Assembly: GCA_910579175.1 (NCBI GenBank)
Contig: CAJTTB010000014.1
Coordinates: 1-64,000 of the forward strand
DNA: 64,000 nt
Source of the DNA: an uncultured Oscillospiraceae bacterium
GTDB lineage: Bacteria > Bacillota > Clostridia > Oscillospirales > Ruminococcaceae
Direction: 5' to 3'
Below the pieces are notes generated by a model. It was not told the origin of the DNA. It made no database searches and saw only the letters and a program-made list of their open reading frames with translations. Each line of letters opens with the position of its first letter. Position 1 is the stretch's first letter. This document shows positions 8,703 through 17,691 of this stretch, in pieces. The translations under genes and the position numbers were made by a program.

Positions 8703-9659
8703 CTACTCTTGAAATATTGGTTGAATGACTTTTAACAATTTATTTTTTGTTGTTTCTAAATCGGCGTCAATGGCACAGCCCGCCGCACGGGCATGACCTC
8801 CTCCGCCCAACTGTTTACACAGTTCACTGGCGTCCACAGTCGCACCCGTTCTAATCGAAACCTTATAGCCACCTTCTGGACGCTCTTTCAATATAATCCC
8901 AATATCCACACCCTCAATCTGACGAGGGATTGCAGAAATGCCGTCCAACTCTGCTACATCTACCTGTATTTTTTGTAATAGCGCTTGAGAAATTACAATT
9001 AAGGCAACACGCTTATCATAGTAAAATTCCAAATGCTCTAATGCATCTCGCTTTACCATCATATATTCCATTGATTTGATATCAAATAACCGGCGGTTAA
9101 TCTGTTCATATTCACAACCGGATTCAAATAATGCTGCTGCGATTCGGTGCGTCCTTGGCGTTGTATTGGAGAATTTAAAGCACCCTGTATCAGTGCAAAT
9201 GCCTGTATATAAACAGTTGGCAATCTTTCTATCTATCTGAACTGACATCTGTTTTAACAACAGATAGATGATTTCGCAAGTCGCTGCCGCTTCTACTTCA
9301 ATATAACTTTGTTTCGCAATCACACCATTGGATTTATGATGATCAATACAGATATCAATCTGATTGGCAAACTCCTGTGTTTTTGGTCCCAACAACGTTA
9401 CATCTGCAACATCTACTGACACAATTAACTGTGGCTTAAAGTCCAATACAAACTGTTGTGCTTCTTCAAACAGATATAAAAATCGTTTTGGAATTGGGTC
9501 ACTGCAAATAATTGCCGCTTGTTTCCCCAATTGTTTGAGTGCATAAAACAATCCCCCTGCACTGCCCAATGTATCCCCGTCTGGATTTTTATGACTGATG
9601 ATCAAAATTTGGTCTGATTGTGTCAATTGCTGTGCAATCGCTTCCAAACAAGACTCCAT
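8703..9659 (-). CDS. nrnA: DHH/DHHA1 phosphoesterase, nanoRNase/pAp phosphatase
   Basis: 318 residues. The DHH domain carries SHKNPDGDTLGSA (residues ~24-36) and the namesake DHH in CIDHHKSN; the C-terminal DHHA1 domain carries the glycine-rich LGGGGHARAAGC. NrnA degrades very short oligoribonucleotides and 3'-phosphoadenosine 5'-phosphate in the cytoplasm. The ATG at 9659 has GGGGGT six bases upstream; the TTG one codon earlier is a less likely start. It lies in the translation operon between rbfA and truB, its usual position in Clostridia and Bacilli. Confidence 0.94.
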   Translation of the reverse strand: MESCLEAIAQQLTQSDQILIISHKNPDGDTLGSAGGLFYALKQLGKQAAIICSDPIPKRFLYLFEEAQQFVLDFKPQLIVSVDVADVTLLGPKTQEFANQIDICIDHHKSNGVIAKQSYIEVEAAATCEIIYLLLKQMSVQIDRKIANCLYTGICTDTGCFKFSNTTPRTHRIAAALFESGCEYEQINRRLFDIKSMEYMMVKRDALEHLEFYYDKRVALIVISQALLQKIQVDVAELDGISAIPRQIEGVDIGIILKERPEGGYKVSIRTGATVDASELCKQLGGGGHARAAGCAIDADLETTKNKLLKVIQPIFQE

Positions 9660-9679
9660 CAAAATACCCCCAAATTTGT

Positions 9680-10027
9680 TTATGATTTCTTTTCAATATC
9701 TTCTAACATCTTAGAAATCTGCGCGCCATATTCAATCGAATCGTCGGCGATAAATGTGATATCAGGACACTTTCTCAAGTGCAGGCGATTGGACAACTCG
9801 CGCTTGATATATCCCGTTGCACTTTTCAATCCCTTTACGGACTCTGTTGTCTTTTCAAGTCCCTCCAACGCGCTTACATATACCTTGCAATATGACATAT
9901 CGTTTGAAACAGATACCTTTACAATGCTGAGCATTTGAGAGATTCTAGGATCTTTTAATTCCCTAAAAATCACAGATAATTCATATTTGATGTCCTGTGT
10001 AATGCGTCCGATTTTAAATCCTGCCAC
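9680..10027 (-). CDS. rbfA: Ribosome-binding factor A
   Basis: 115 residues, typical length. RbfA is a KH-like protein that binds the 30S subunit and helps mature the 16S rRNA 5' region. Family marks seen here are the N-terminal RITQDIKYELSVI, LKDPRI, and the later CPDITFIADDSIEYGAQI. The start is a GTG (GTGGCAGGA) with GGGTG about seven bases upstream. It follows infB by 38 bases and precedes nrnA by 20. Confidence 0.95.
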   Translation of the reverse strand: MAGFKIGRITQDIKYELSVIFRELKDPRISQMLSIVKVSVSNDMSYCKVYVSALEGLEKTTESVKGLKSATGYIKRELSNRLHLRKCPDITFIADDSIEYGAQISKMLEDIEKKS

Positions 10028-10065
10028 TTTGATTCACCCATCCTTCTCGTTTTATCTATTTATGA

Positions 10066-12663
10066 TCATTCATCTTCACGATATTCTTCAATGATAAAGG
10101 ATTCAAAAATATCCCCTTCTTTGATATCATTGAATTTTGTCAGACCAATTCCGCATTCATATCCTTGAGCAACTTCTTTTTGGTCATCTTTAAAGCGTTT
10201 TAAAGAGTCAATTTGGTCCTCTGCCAATACAATTCCATCGCGAACTACACGAATCAACGCATTGCGTACCACCTTGCCGTCCAAGACATAACATCCAGCT
10301 ACAATACCGACGTTTGTAATCTTGTAAACCTGACGAACTTCTGCACGACCCAATTCCACTTCTCTGGTCTTTGGTGCAAGCATACCCTTCATCGCCTGCT
10401 TCACATCATCAATTGCATCATAGATAATGCGATATAGACGAATTTCTACATCTTCTGCCTCAGACATATCTCTTGCTGTATTATCAGGGCGCACATTAAA
10501 GCCAATGATAATTGCACCACAGGTCTGTGCCAACATCACATCAGAGCGATTGACTGCACCTACTGCACCATGAATGACGCGTACACGCACTTCATTGTTA
10601 GACAACTTTTCCAGTGATTGTCTGACAGCTTCCACAGAACCATTGACATCTGCCTTTACAATAATTGGAAGCTCTTTTACTTCACCCTCTGCAATCTGAC
10701 TAAATAGATTGTCTAAAGTTACCTTTTGATATTGCTTAAATTGTTCTTCTTTTTGTTCATGTTTTCTCTGTTCTACCAATTCTCTTGCAAGTCTTTCGTT
10801 TTCAACCGCTGCAAATTCATCCCCAGCTGTAGGAACTTCTGCAAGCCCGGTGATTTCAACCGGAACACAAGGACCAGCGGATTCAACCAATCGTCCACGA
10901 TCATTTGTCATGGCTCTTACACGACCAACCGTTGTGCCAGCAATCAGGACATCTCCAGATTTCAAGGTTCCATTTTGTACCAATAGCGTTGCAACTGGAC
11001 CTTTTCCCTTATCCAATCTGGATTCAATGACAGTACCCTTTGCCAAACGGTTTGGATTTGCCTTTAGTTCCAACACATCGGCAGTTAATTGTACCATTTC
11101 TAATAGAGAATCCATTCCCTCTCCAGTGTGTGCGGAAACGGGAACACAGATAATATCTCCTCCCCATTCTTCTGGGACCAATTCATATTCTGTCAATTCC
11201 TGTTTGACTTTCTCTGGATTTGCAGTCGGTTTGTCCATCTTATTGATCGCAACAATGATCTGTACCCCTGCTGCCTTTGCGTGATTGATGGATTCTACTG
11301 TTTGTGGCATGATACCATCATCAGCAGCAACCACCAAAATTGCAATATCGGTTGCCAATGCGCCACGTGCTCTCATTGCGGTAAACGCTTCATGTCCTGG
11401 AGTATCTAAAAACGTGATATATTTTCCATTTACCTTGACCTGATAAGCACCAATATGCTGTGTGATTCCACCTGCTTCTGTAGAGGTGACATCTGCATTG
11501 CGAATGCGGTCCAAAATAGAGGTCTTTCCATGGTCAACGTGACCCATTACCACCACAATTGGGCTTCTTTCTTCCAGATTTTCTTCAGAATCCGCTTCTT
11601 CTACAAACAGACGATCTTCAATGGTCACAATGATTTCTTTTTCTACCTTAGCACCCAATTCTTCCGTTACTAAAGAAGCGGTATCAAAATCAATGACTTC
11701 ATTTTGCGCCGCCATAACGCCCAATAACATCAACTTTTTAATGACTTCACTGACATTGACCTTTAGGCGACTTGCCAACTCGCTCACCATAATTTCATCT
11801 GGAATCAATACGGTAAGCTGTTGTTTTCTAGCGCGCTGCAATGCCAATCTCTGTAGTTTTTCCGCTTCTGTCTCCCGTTTGCTGGAATATTTTTGCTTAT
11901 TTTTCTGGGCAGATTTTTGATTTAATTTTTGTTTTTTCGTGCTATTTTGATACTTTGTAGCAGGAGCAATATTTTCATATCTCTCATTGTATTTGTCTAG
12001 ATTAATTTCCACCTTACTAGTATCTACATGGCGGATTGTTTTTTCATAATGATTTTGATCCATTTTGGTAGCTGAACTTGCCAAAACGGTTGGTTTTTGT
12101 TTTGGTGCTGGTTTTTCAACCGGTTTTTGCTTTGGTGCAATGGAGGTATTTTTTGCACTTTCAAACCGGTTGTTGTCATATTTTGGTTTGTTTTGAGGTG
12201 TGTGCGTTGTATGAATCGCTTCACTGCGCTGTGCTGGGCGATTTTGATGATTCTTCACAGTATTTTCAGAACGGTTATGGTTCTGATTCTGACGATTGTG
12301 ATAATTGGTTCGATTTTCCTGTCGATTGTGGTTGCGATTTGAGGTTCTTTCAACAGGTTTTTGATTTTGAGACTTCTGTATAGTAGTTCCTTCTTTCTTG
12401 GCGTCTGATTTTGGTTGTTTTACAGCAGGTACTTTATCTGCTTTGGGTTGTTCTGGTTGATTTTTAGAGGCGAAATAGCTATCTAAGTTTTTCACCTCAT
12501 GTTTTTTTGTAAAGTGTTCAAACACAACATTTAATTCTTCGTCGGTCAAAGCTGTCATATGTTTTTTTGTTTCACCAAAATGCTGTTGTAACAAATCTAT
12601 AATGTCTTTATTGGGTACATTTAAGTCCTTGGCGACTTCATGTAATCTATATTTTATATTCAT
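10066..12663 (-). CDS. infB: Translation initiation factor IF-2
   Basis: 865 residues. An N-terminal IF2-N domain (HEVAKDLNVPNKDIIDLL) is followed by a long linker rich in Asn, Gln and Lys (about residues 60-270), a second IF2-N domain (VSELASRLKVNVSEVIKKLM), and the GTPase core with GHVDHGKTS, DTPGHEAF and NKMD. The C-terminal domains that bind fMet-tRNA end in GDIFESF. It places initiator tRNA on the 30S subunit. ATG with GGAGG eight bases upstream. The linker, though low in complexity, stays in frame throughout, so I see no break. Confidence 0.97.
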   Translation of the reverse strand: MNIKYRLHEVAKDLNVPNKDIIDLLQQHFGETKKHMTALTDEELNVVFEHFTKKHEVKNLDSYFASKNQPEQPKADKVPAVKQPKSDAKKEGTTIQKSQNQKPVERTSNRNHNRQENRTNYHNRQNQNHNRSENTVKNHQNRPAQRSEAIHTTHTPQNKPKYDNNRFESAKNTSIAPKQKPVEKPAPKQKPTVLASSATKMDQNHYEKTIRHVDTSKVEINLDKYNERYENIAPATKYQNSTKKQKLNQKSAQKNKQKYSSKRETEAEKLQRLALQRARKQQLTVLIPDEIMVSELASRLKVNVSEVIKKLMLLGVMAAQNEVIDFDTASLVTEELGAKVEKEIIVTIEDRLFVEEADSEENLEERSPIVVVMGHVDHGKTSILDRIRNADVTSTEAGGITQHIGAYQVKVNGKYITFLDTPGHEAFTAMRARGALATDIAILVVAADDGIMPQTVESINHAKAAGVQIIVAINKMDKPTANPEKVKQELTEYELVPEEWGGDIICVPVSAHTGEGMDSLLEMVQLTADVLELKANPNRLAKGTVIESRLDKGKGPVATLLVQNGTLKSGDVLIAGTTVGRVRAMTNDRGRLVESAGPCVPVEITGLAEVPTAGDEFAAVENERLARELVEQRKHEQKEEQFKQYQKVTLDNLFSQIAEGEVKELPIIVKADVNGSVEAVRQSLEKLSNNEVRVRVIHGAVGAVNRSDVMLAQTCGAIIIGFNVRPDNTARDMSEAEDVEIRLYRIIYDAIDDVKQAMKGMLAPKTREVELGRAEVRQVYKITNVGIVAGCYVLDGKVVRNALIRVVRDGIVLAEDQIDSLKRFKDDQKEVAQGYECGIGLTKFNDIKEGDIFESFIIEEYREDE

Positions 12664-12705
12664 TCGCTACCTCCTATATGATAATATGATGGATGATTCA
12701 TCGAG

Positions 12706-13011
12706 TTATTCTTGTTTCAAATGCGCGATTATCTTTTTGGCAAATCCTTCATCTTCCACCGCAATAACACCAACTCGTTTTCCCACTAAATACCAATATT
12801 CATCCAATGTAAAGGGAGTTTGACAACACAAAACGCAACATTGACTGCACAGGTAATTGATTTCTTTTTGCGTTTTTGCAGAACTGTCAGAAGCTGTCAA
12901 CACCAGTTGCGTTTGACCTTTTTGAATACTTTCCTTGACCGCATCAAATCCCAACACCAATTTTTTAAGCCGTTTGCAAAATGTGATGGTTGAAATCAAT
13001 GCCTCATTCAT
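12706..13011 (-). CDS. ylxQ: L7Ae-like ribosomal/K-turn protein YlxQ
   Basis: 101 residues. The sequence LVLGFDAVKESIQKGQTQLV near the start (kept here to its core) and LVGKRVGVIAVEDEGFA at the end fit the L7Ae/L30e fold of YlxQ, which binds kink-turn RNA and lies between ylxR and infB in most Firmicutes. The ATG at 13011 overlaps the ylxR stop by eight bases, indicating translational coupling; the frame extends upstream over ylxR but that part is a shadow. It contains a cluster of cysteines (residues ~56-66, CSQCCVLCC) not typical of the family. Confidence 0.88.
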   Translation of the reverse strand: MNEALISTITFCKRLKKLVLGFDAVKESIQKGQTQLVLTASDSSAKTQKEINYLCSQCCVLCCQTPFTLDEYWYLVGKRVGVIAVEDEGFAKKIIAHLKQE

Positions 13012-13282
13012 GTTCTGAAAGCTCCTTTTCCATTGCATCATAAATTTCTGATGGAATTTTACAGCAAAAAGCTCTTTCCAATCCACGGTTTTTTCTAGCA
13101 GCCTGTAAACAGGATAACGATTGACAGATGTAAGCTCCTCTGCCCGCTTTTTTACCAGTCAAATCCAAAGAAATTTCTCCCTCCTTATTTTTTACCACGC
13201 GCACCAATTCCTTTTTGGGCTTCATCTGGTTGCAACCAGTGCACTTGCGCATTGGAATTTTTCTCTTTTTTTGATTTTGCAT
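13004..13282 (-). CDS. ylxR: YlxR (RnpM) RNA-binding protein
   Basis: 92 residues. IPMRKCTGCNQMKPKKEL and GRGAYIC are the conserved YlxR motifs (DUF448). In Bacillus subtilis the protein binds RNase P RNA and lowers its activity, hence the name RnpM. The ATG at 13282 has AAAGGAG five bases upstream, better than the in-frame ATG five codons earlier. It is located between nusA and ylxQ, as in most Firmicutes, and ends in an eight-base overlap with ylxQ. Confidence 0.93.
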   Translation of the reverse strand: MQNQKKRKIPMRKCTGCNQMKPKKELVRVVKNKEGEISLDLTGKKAGRGAYICQSLSCLQAARKNRGLERAFCCKIPSEIYDAMEKELSEHE

Positions 13283-13312
13283 CGTTTCTCCTTTCATTGA
13301 CAGTCAGAGATA

Positions 13313-14584
13313 TCAATCCCCTATGATTGCACGGGCAAGTTCTTCAAGATTGGGTTGCTCTTTTTTGGAGTGTCCTTCTGGGGTTTCTTCTTCCAGCATC
13401 TCAACAGCAGGTTTTTCCTGCTCTGTCTGCTGCAACATAGATGTATTTTCTGTTTCTTCTGTAACTGATGTTTGTTCTGATACTTCCGTTTTGGATATCA
13501 GTGTGTCAGCATTGATGAACTCATCTTCTTCTTCCAATGTTGGCGCTTCACTCTTTGGCTTAATATCAATTTTATAATTGGTCAAACGCGCAGCCAATTT
13601 TGCATTCTGCCCGCGATTTCCAATTGCCAAAGAAAGCTGATTATCTGGTACAATGACACGACAAGTTCTCGCTTCTGGATCTAAAATCTTTACCCGAATT
13701 ACATCCGCTGGTGACAATGCTTGGGAAATAAATTCAGCAGGGTCATCACTGTAACGAATTACATCAATCTTTTCCCCATTTAATTCATTTACGATATTTG
13801 CCACCCGCATTCCCTTTGGACCAATACAAGCACCTACGGGATCCACATTTTCGTCTTTGGCAAATACCGCTATCTTCGTTCTGGAACCCGCTTCACGGGA
13901 AATGGATTTTACTTCTACAATACCATTATAAATTTCTGGAACTTCCTTTTCAAATAGACGTTTGACCAAATCGCGATGTGTTCTAGAAACTTTAATAGAA
14001 CAGCGGCGTTCAGAACTGATCACATCATTTACATAGACCTGAATTCGTTGACCTTCTATCAATTGTTCACCTGGAATCTGTTCATTTTTAAAGAGAATCA
14101 CTTCATTTTTATCCAGTTCAATGGTTGCATTTCCTGTTTTTGGTTCTACCTTTTGGACAATGGCGGGCAATACTTCATTGAGTTTGGATTGATATTGTTC
14201 CATCATCTGTGCTTTGACTGCTTCATTGATTGCCTGATGAATTAGGTTTTTACCAGACTGTGCCGCAATTCTTCCAATTTGTTTGGTATCCAATTTGGTC
14301 GTTAGTTTGACACCAACTTTGCTGCGCTTATTTTTTTCCAGCGCCTCTTCCAAACTAATTTGAGAAGATGGATCCTCTACTACTTCTACAATGTCTTTGA
14401 CAATACTTACTTTAAATTTACTTTCCTTTGGGTCAATCTCCACCAACACATTATTGTCACCGACATTATAATATTTCTTAACTGCCACCGCAATTGCATT
14501 TTTGATGTTATCTAGAATATTCTCAATGGAAATTCCTTTTTCTTCCTCAAGCATATACAACGCATCAAAAAACTCGTGATTCAT
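13313..14584 (-). CDS. nusA: Transcription termination/antitermination factor NusA
   Basis: 423 residues: N-terminal RNA-polymerase-binding domain (about 1-125), S1 domain (EQLIEGQRIQVYVNDV), and two KH domains (GACIGPKGMRV and LAIGNRGQNAKLAARL). The last ~70 residues are acidic and low in complexity. NusA modulates pausing, termination and antitermination. I prefer the ATG at 14584, which places the extended ribosome site AAAGGATGAT about eleven bases upstream; the ATG at 14596 overlaps that site. Second gene of the operon, 21 bases after rimP. Confidence 0.96.
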   Translation of the reverse strand: MNHEFFDALYMLEEEKGISIENILDNIKNAIAVAVKKYYNVGDNNVLVEIDPKESKFKVSIVKDIVEVVEDPSSQISLEEALEKNKRSKVGVKLTTKLDTKQIGRIAAQSGKNLIHQAINEAVKAQMMEQYQSKLNEVLPAIVQKVEPKTGNATIELDKNEVILFKNEQIPGEQLIEGQRIQVYVNDVISSERRCSIKVSRTHRDLVKRLFEKEVPEIYNGIVEVKSISREAGSRTKIAVFAKDENVDPVGACIGPKGMRVANIVNELNGEKIDVIRYSDDPAEFISQALSPADVIRVKILDPEARTCRVIVPDNQLSLAIGNRGQNAKLAARLTNYKIDIKPKSEAPTLEEEDEFINADTLISKTEVSEQTSVTEETENTSMLQQTEQEKPAVEMLEEETPEGHSKKEQPNLEELARAIIGD

Positions 14585-14605
14585 TTTTCCAATCATCCTT
14601 TCTAT

Positions 14606-15076
14606 CTAAACCGCAACATCATCATTTAATTTTACATAGGAACAATCTGAAATATGAAACGCTATCAAATTGTTTTCGGATTCTATTTCAAATATACCAT
14701 TTTCATATGTCTTTAAAGTCCCAATAAACTCCCTTTGTCCATCACGGGGACGAATCAGTTTTACAAGCACCTCATCTCCAATACAAACCTCAAAGTGATC
14801 TGGTTTTCTCAACTCCCGCATAAGCCCCGGAGAGGATACCTCTAAATAATAACTCTGTTTAATAAAATCCTTTTCATCTAATAAATCACTTAATGGACGA
14901 CTCACATTTTCACATTCTGTAAAAGTAATTCCTTCATTACTATCCAAAATTACCCGCAAAAACCAAGATGAACCCTCTTTTTCAAAGCGGACATCCCAAA
15001 GATAAACCCCTTGTTCTTCTGCGATTGGCTTTGCCAAATCATATACTATTTCTGCTGTACTCTTTTTTCCTGCCAC
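14606..15076 (-). CDS. rimP: Ribosome maturation factor RimP
   Basis: 156 residues. RimP binds the 30S subunit during assembly. Recognised from the N-terminal KPIAEEQGVYLWDVRFEKEG, the central YYLEVSSPGLMRELRKPDHF (conserved 'EVSSPGLxRPL' core) and the C-terminal SH3-like barrel. The start is GTG with GGAGGAACATT immediately upstream. It is the first gene of the minus-strand translation operon; a strong hairpin 36 bases upstream separates it from spoVT. Confidence 0.95.
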   Translation of the reverse strand: MAGKKSTAEIVYDLAKPIAEEQGVYLWDVRFEKEGSSWFLRVILDSNEGITFTECENVSRPLSDLLDEKDFIKQSYYLEVSSPGLMRELRKPDHFEVCIGDEVLVKLIRPRDGQREFIGTLKTYENGIFEIESENNLIAFHISDCSYVKLNDDVAV

Positions 15077-15112
15077 AATGTTCCTCCATCTGTATTACAG
15101 TATCATATATAG

Positions 15113-15141
15113 AAAAGACTGGGTCATTGACCCAGTCTTTT
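15113..15141 (-). terminator. Rho-independent terminator between spoVT and rimP
   Basis: A perfect 13-bp inverted repeat (AAAAGACTGGGTC, loop ATT, then its complement) followed on the minus strand by a TTTTC tract. It insulates the rimP operon from spoVT transcription. Confidence 0.85.
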
Positions 15142-15253
15142 CCTTTCTTTCATCTAACTTCTATCATGTTATCATATCTCAAGGTCAATGTCAACAGCAT
15201 TTCTGCTGATAAAATCAAGTTATCCAATATTTTTCTAGTATTTTTACTAAAAT

Positions 15254-15796
15254 TTAGCTTTCCATCTGCTTTCCAATAAACATCGCCGCAGATTCAATCA
15301 ATTTTTGTTTGGTGGTATCTGCTTGTGCTTCCTTATCGCTATTGATAAACATAATGGCTCCGCATACATCAGAAGAACTGACAATTGGATGACTGACCAA
15401 CACATAGCGTTCCATTCCCTCTACGGGACGAACACGTTCACAATTGCTGTCAGAACAGTTAATTACTTTTCTAGTATTCATCGCATCTTCCAATGTAGAA
15501 GATACTCGACGCTCTATCACTTCTCGTTTTGGGATTCCTGCCGCAGCGATGACATGGTCTTTGTCACATATCAACACTGGTGCGCCTCCTGTTTTATAAA
15601 GTACTTCTGCATATTCTCCGGCAAACTGATTGATCTCTTCTACTGGTGAATATTTTTTAAATACAACATCCCCATCGGCAGATGTAAAAATTTCCAGTGG
15701 ATCACCCTCGCGAATTCGCATGGTTCTGCGAATTTCTTTTGGAATTACCACCCTTCCCAAATCATCTATTCTTCGTACAATTCCAGTCGCTTTCAT
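15254..15796 (-). CDS. spoVT: Stage V sporulation protein T (AbrB/SpoVT family)
   Basis: 180 residues, the length of SpoVT in Bacillus (178). The N-terminal swapped-hairpin DNA-binding domain reads TGIVRRIDDLGRVVIPKEI and REGDPLEIF; the C-terminal ~120 residues form a GAF-like domain. SpoVT fine-tunes forespore gene expression and spore coat and germination properties, so its presence indicates an endospore-former. The ATG at 15796 follows GGAGG by seven bases. A distinct possibility is a vegetative AbrB/SpoVT paralogue, but the C-terminal GAF domain favours SpoVT. Monocistronic. Confidence 0.93.
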   Translation of the reverse strand: MKATGIVRRIDDLGRVVIPKEIRRTMRIREGDPLEIFTSADGDVVFKKYSPVEEINQFAGEYAEVLYKTGGAPVLICDKDHVIAAAGIPKREVIERRVSSTLEDAMNTRKVINCSDSNCERVRPVEGMERYVLVSHPIVSSSDVCGAIMFINSDKEAQADTTKQKLIESAAMFIGKQMES

Positions 15797-16136
15797 AAAT
15801 TTCCTCCATATTATAGTGATTATCATCAATTACATTGTTGTTGTACAATCTAGAGACTTATTTCCTTTTTGATAGACGATGTTATTGTTTTGATAACTTC
15901 TATCTATGTTCTCTGCTTGACTGATAAAAATGTCTGTATCACTATTATTTACTGAAAAAGAAATATTATCCGTTATTTTTTTCAAAAATTTCACCGCCGT
16001 TTGACTGAATTGCCAAAGGAATATTAAAGCTGCATCACACCTTATATTTCCCCTAAAATACCAAAAACCGATCTGCTCTTATCGAACAGTCGGCTTTTGG
16101 TATTATGAAAAAGAAAATGAAGTCTAGCAAATTTAA
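15797..16136. other. Intergenic region between spoVT and htrA
   Basis: No gene seen. It holds the htrA terminator hairpin (16057-16104) and a weak spoVT promoter candidate on the minus strand: TTGTAC at 15843-15848 and GATAAT at 15819-15824, spaced 18 bases. I did not find a convincing SigG-type promoter. Confidence 0.5.
16057..16104 (-). terminator. Terminator-like hairpin after htrA
   Basis: AATACCAAAA-CCGA-CTG at the left pairs with CAG-TCGG-TTTTGGTATT at the right, with one or two mismatches and a 12-14 base loop, some 30 bases past the htrA stop. Confidence 0.5.
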
Positions 16137-17423
16137 TTAACTTATGAATTTTTCCACATTGTTGTTATATTCTGTCAAGGTAATGGTTAGATGTTGTTCT
16201 TGGTTCTCACGAACTATAACAAATTCCAACTTATCCCCTACAGACCCATTTTCAATAAAATCTTTTACATCTTGAGAGGTTGTAATCTCCTTGCCATTGA
16301 TGGATTTAATTAAATCAGCAGTACGCAATCCGCCATAATAAGCATCTGAACTTGCTGTTACCTGCGCTACATAGACCCCAGGATCTGTTACACCATATTG
16401 CATTGCAACTCGTTCATCTGGAATTTCAATCAAAGAGATACCCAAACGAACCTTTCCAGTTACATAACCATTGGTTATCAACTGTTCTGCAATGTTCTTT
16501 GCAGTATTAACTGGAATTGCAAATCCCAAGCCCTCAATGCCTGCTTCGGATGTTTTGGCATTGACAATGCCAACCAACTCCCCTTTTTCGTTAAACAATC
16601 CACCGCCAGAATTTCCGGGATTGATTGCTGCGGAGGTTTGAAGTAGGTGCATTTCTGTGCCATCAATGGTAATAGAGCGATCCAACGCACTGATAATTCC
16701 CTCTGTTACGGTTCCGCCAAGCTGCCCAAGTGGATTGCCGATCGCCACTGCAAGTTCACCTACCTGCAATTTGTCGGAATCACCCAACACTGCTGCATCT
16801 AAATCGGTTGCATCTATCTTAATGACTGCAATATCACTGTCGACATCTGTTCCAACCAAGGTCGCATCATAACTTGTGCCATTTCTCATGGTTACTTTAA
16901 TGGAACTCGCACCCTGAATAACATGATTGTTGGTAATAATATATCCGTCTGATGTCAATACCACACCGCTTCCAGCTCCAGTAGAAGTATACTGTTGCAA
17001 AAATTGATTTCTCGTAACGGTTTCGGTTGTAATTTCTACCACTGTATTCGCAGTCGCTGCAGCTACATCAGCTATCTGGGCAGTAGAATATTTACCAGTA
17101 TCGGATGTATTGATAACAGATTGTTTAATCACAGAAGGACTTGTTTGTCCCTCTGTCCCCATAAACTTTTGAGCCAAGACTGCTCCACCCATACCGCTTC
17201 CTGCAGATATCATAATACCTGCCAACAGCAAAGCAATGATTTGGGGGGCTTTTGATTTTTTCTTCGCCACTGTTGCACTAGACTGGCTCAAATACTGTTC
17301 TGTCTGAAAATGATTTTGTGTTTCTCCATGATAATTTGGATTATACACATTCCAACTACTATTGTCTATTTTATGTTCATTTTGATTTGAATTCGTTTCA
17401 TGATCTTGATTTGGATGATACAT
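16137..17423 (-). CDS. htrA: HtrA/DegP-type membrane-anchored serine protease
   Basis: 428 residues. A charged, Asn/Gln-rich cytoplasmic tail (1-55) is followed by one membrane anchor (about 60-85), a trypsin-like domain with the triad His in TNNHVIQ, Asp in DSDIAVIKID and Ser in GNSGGGLF, and a C-terminal PDZ domain (about 325-415). Such proteases degrade misfolded exported proteins at the outer face of the membrane. ATG with GGGAGG upstream. Its promoter region carries four tandem TTCACA-like repeats (see separate feature), in line with response-regulator control as known for Bacillus htrA genes under CssRS. Confidence 0.94.
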   Translation of the reverse strand: MYHPNQDHETNSNQNEHKIDNSSWNVYNPNYHGETQNHFQTEQYLSQSSATVAKKKSKAPQIIALLLAGIMISAGSGMGGAVLAQKFMGTEGQTSPSVIKQSVINTSDTGKYSTAQIADVAAATANTVVEITTETVTRNQFLQQYTSTGAGSGVVLTSDGYIITNNHVIQGASSIKVTMRNGTSYDATLVGTDVDSDIAVIKIDATDLDAAVLGDSDKLQVGELAVAIGNPLGQLGGTVTEGIISALDRSITIDGTEMHLLQTSAAINPGNSGGGLFNEKGELVGIVNAKTSEAGIEGLGFAIPVNTAKNIAEQLITNGYVTGKVRLGISLIEIPDERVAMQYGVTDPGVYVAQVTASSDAYYGGLRTADLIKSINGKEITTSQDVKDFIENGSVGDKLEFVIVRENQEQHLTITLTEYNNNVEKFIS

Positions 17424-17491
17424 ATTGATTCCTCCCGATAAATCTTTTATCTATTTGAACTGTTTGATAACCTCTCTTGATTACAGTCTCT

Positions 17492-17567
17492 ATCATACAA
17501 GTCCTTCGTGATAAATTCTTGATAGCATTGTGAATACCTGTTGAACCTTTGTGAAATCACTGTGAAA
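17492..17567 (-). promoter_or_regulatory. htrA promoter with tandem TTCACA repeats
   Basis: Read on the minus strand, four TTCACA-like units (TTCACA, TTCACA, TTCAAC, TTCACA) fall between 17567 and 17529 with steps of 11, 10 and 11 bases. They abut a poor -35 (AAGAAT, 17515-17520), a 17-base spacer and a -10 TATGAT (17492-17497). A weak -35 preceded by direct repeats in helical phase is the layout of OmpR/PhoB-class activator sites. Confidence 0.55.
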
Positions 17568-17691
17568 ATCAAAATACTACTGCTTTATGATATTTTTACC
17601 AGCTATCATTAGTATTATCTAATATGTTAAGATTATTTCGGTAAAATCGAATCAGGAAATTACAACTATTTCAAATTGCAATTCCTTTCAT

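Noticed and set aside
10800..12500. Repetitive Asn/Gln/Lys-rich stretch inside infB as a possible repeat element
   Set aside because: It is the usual low-complexity linker of IF-2 and stays in frame.
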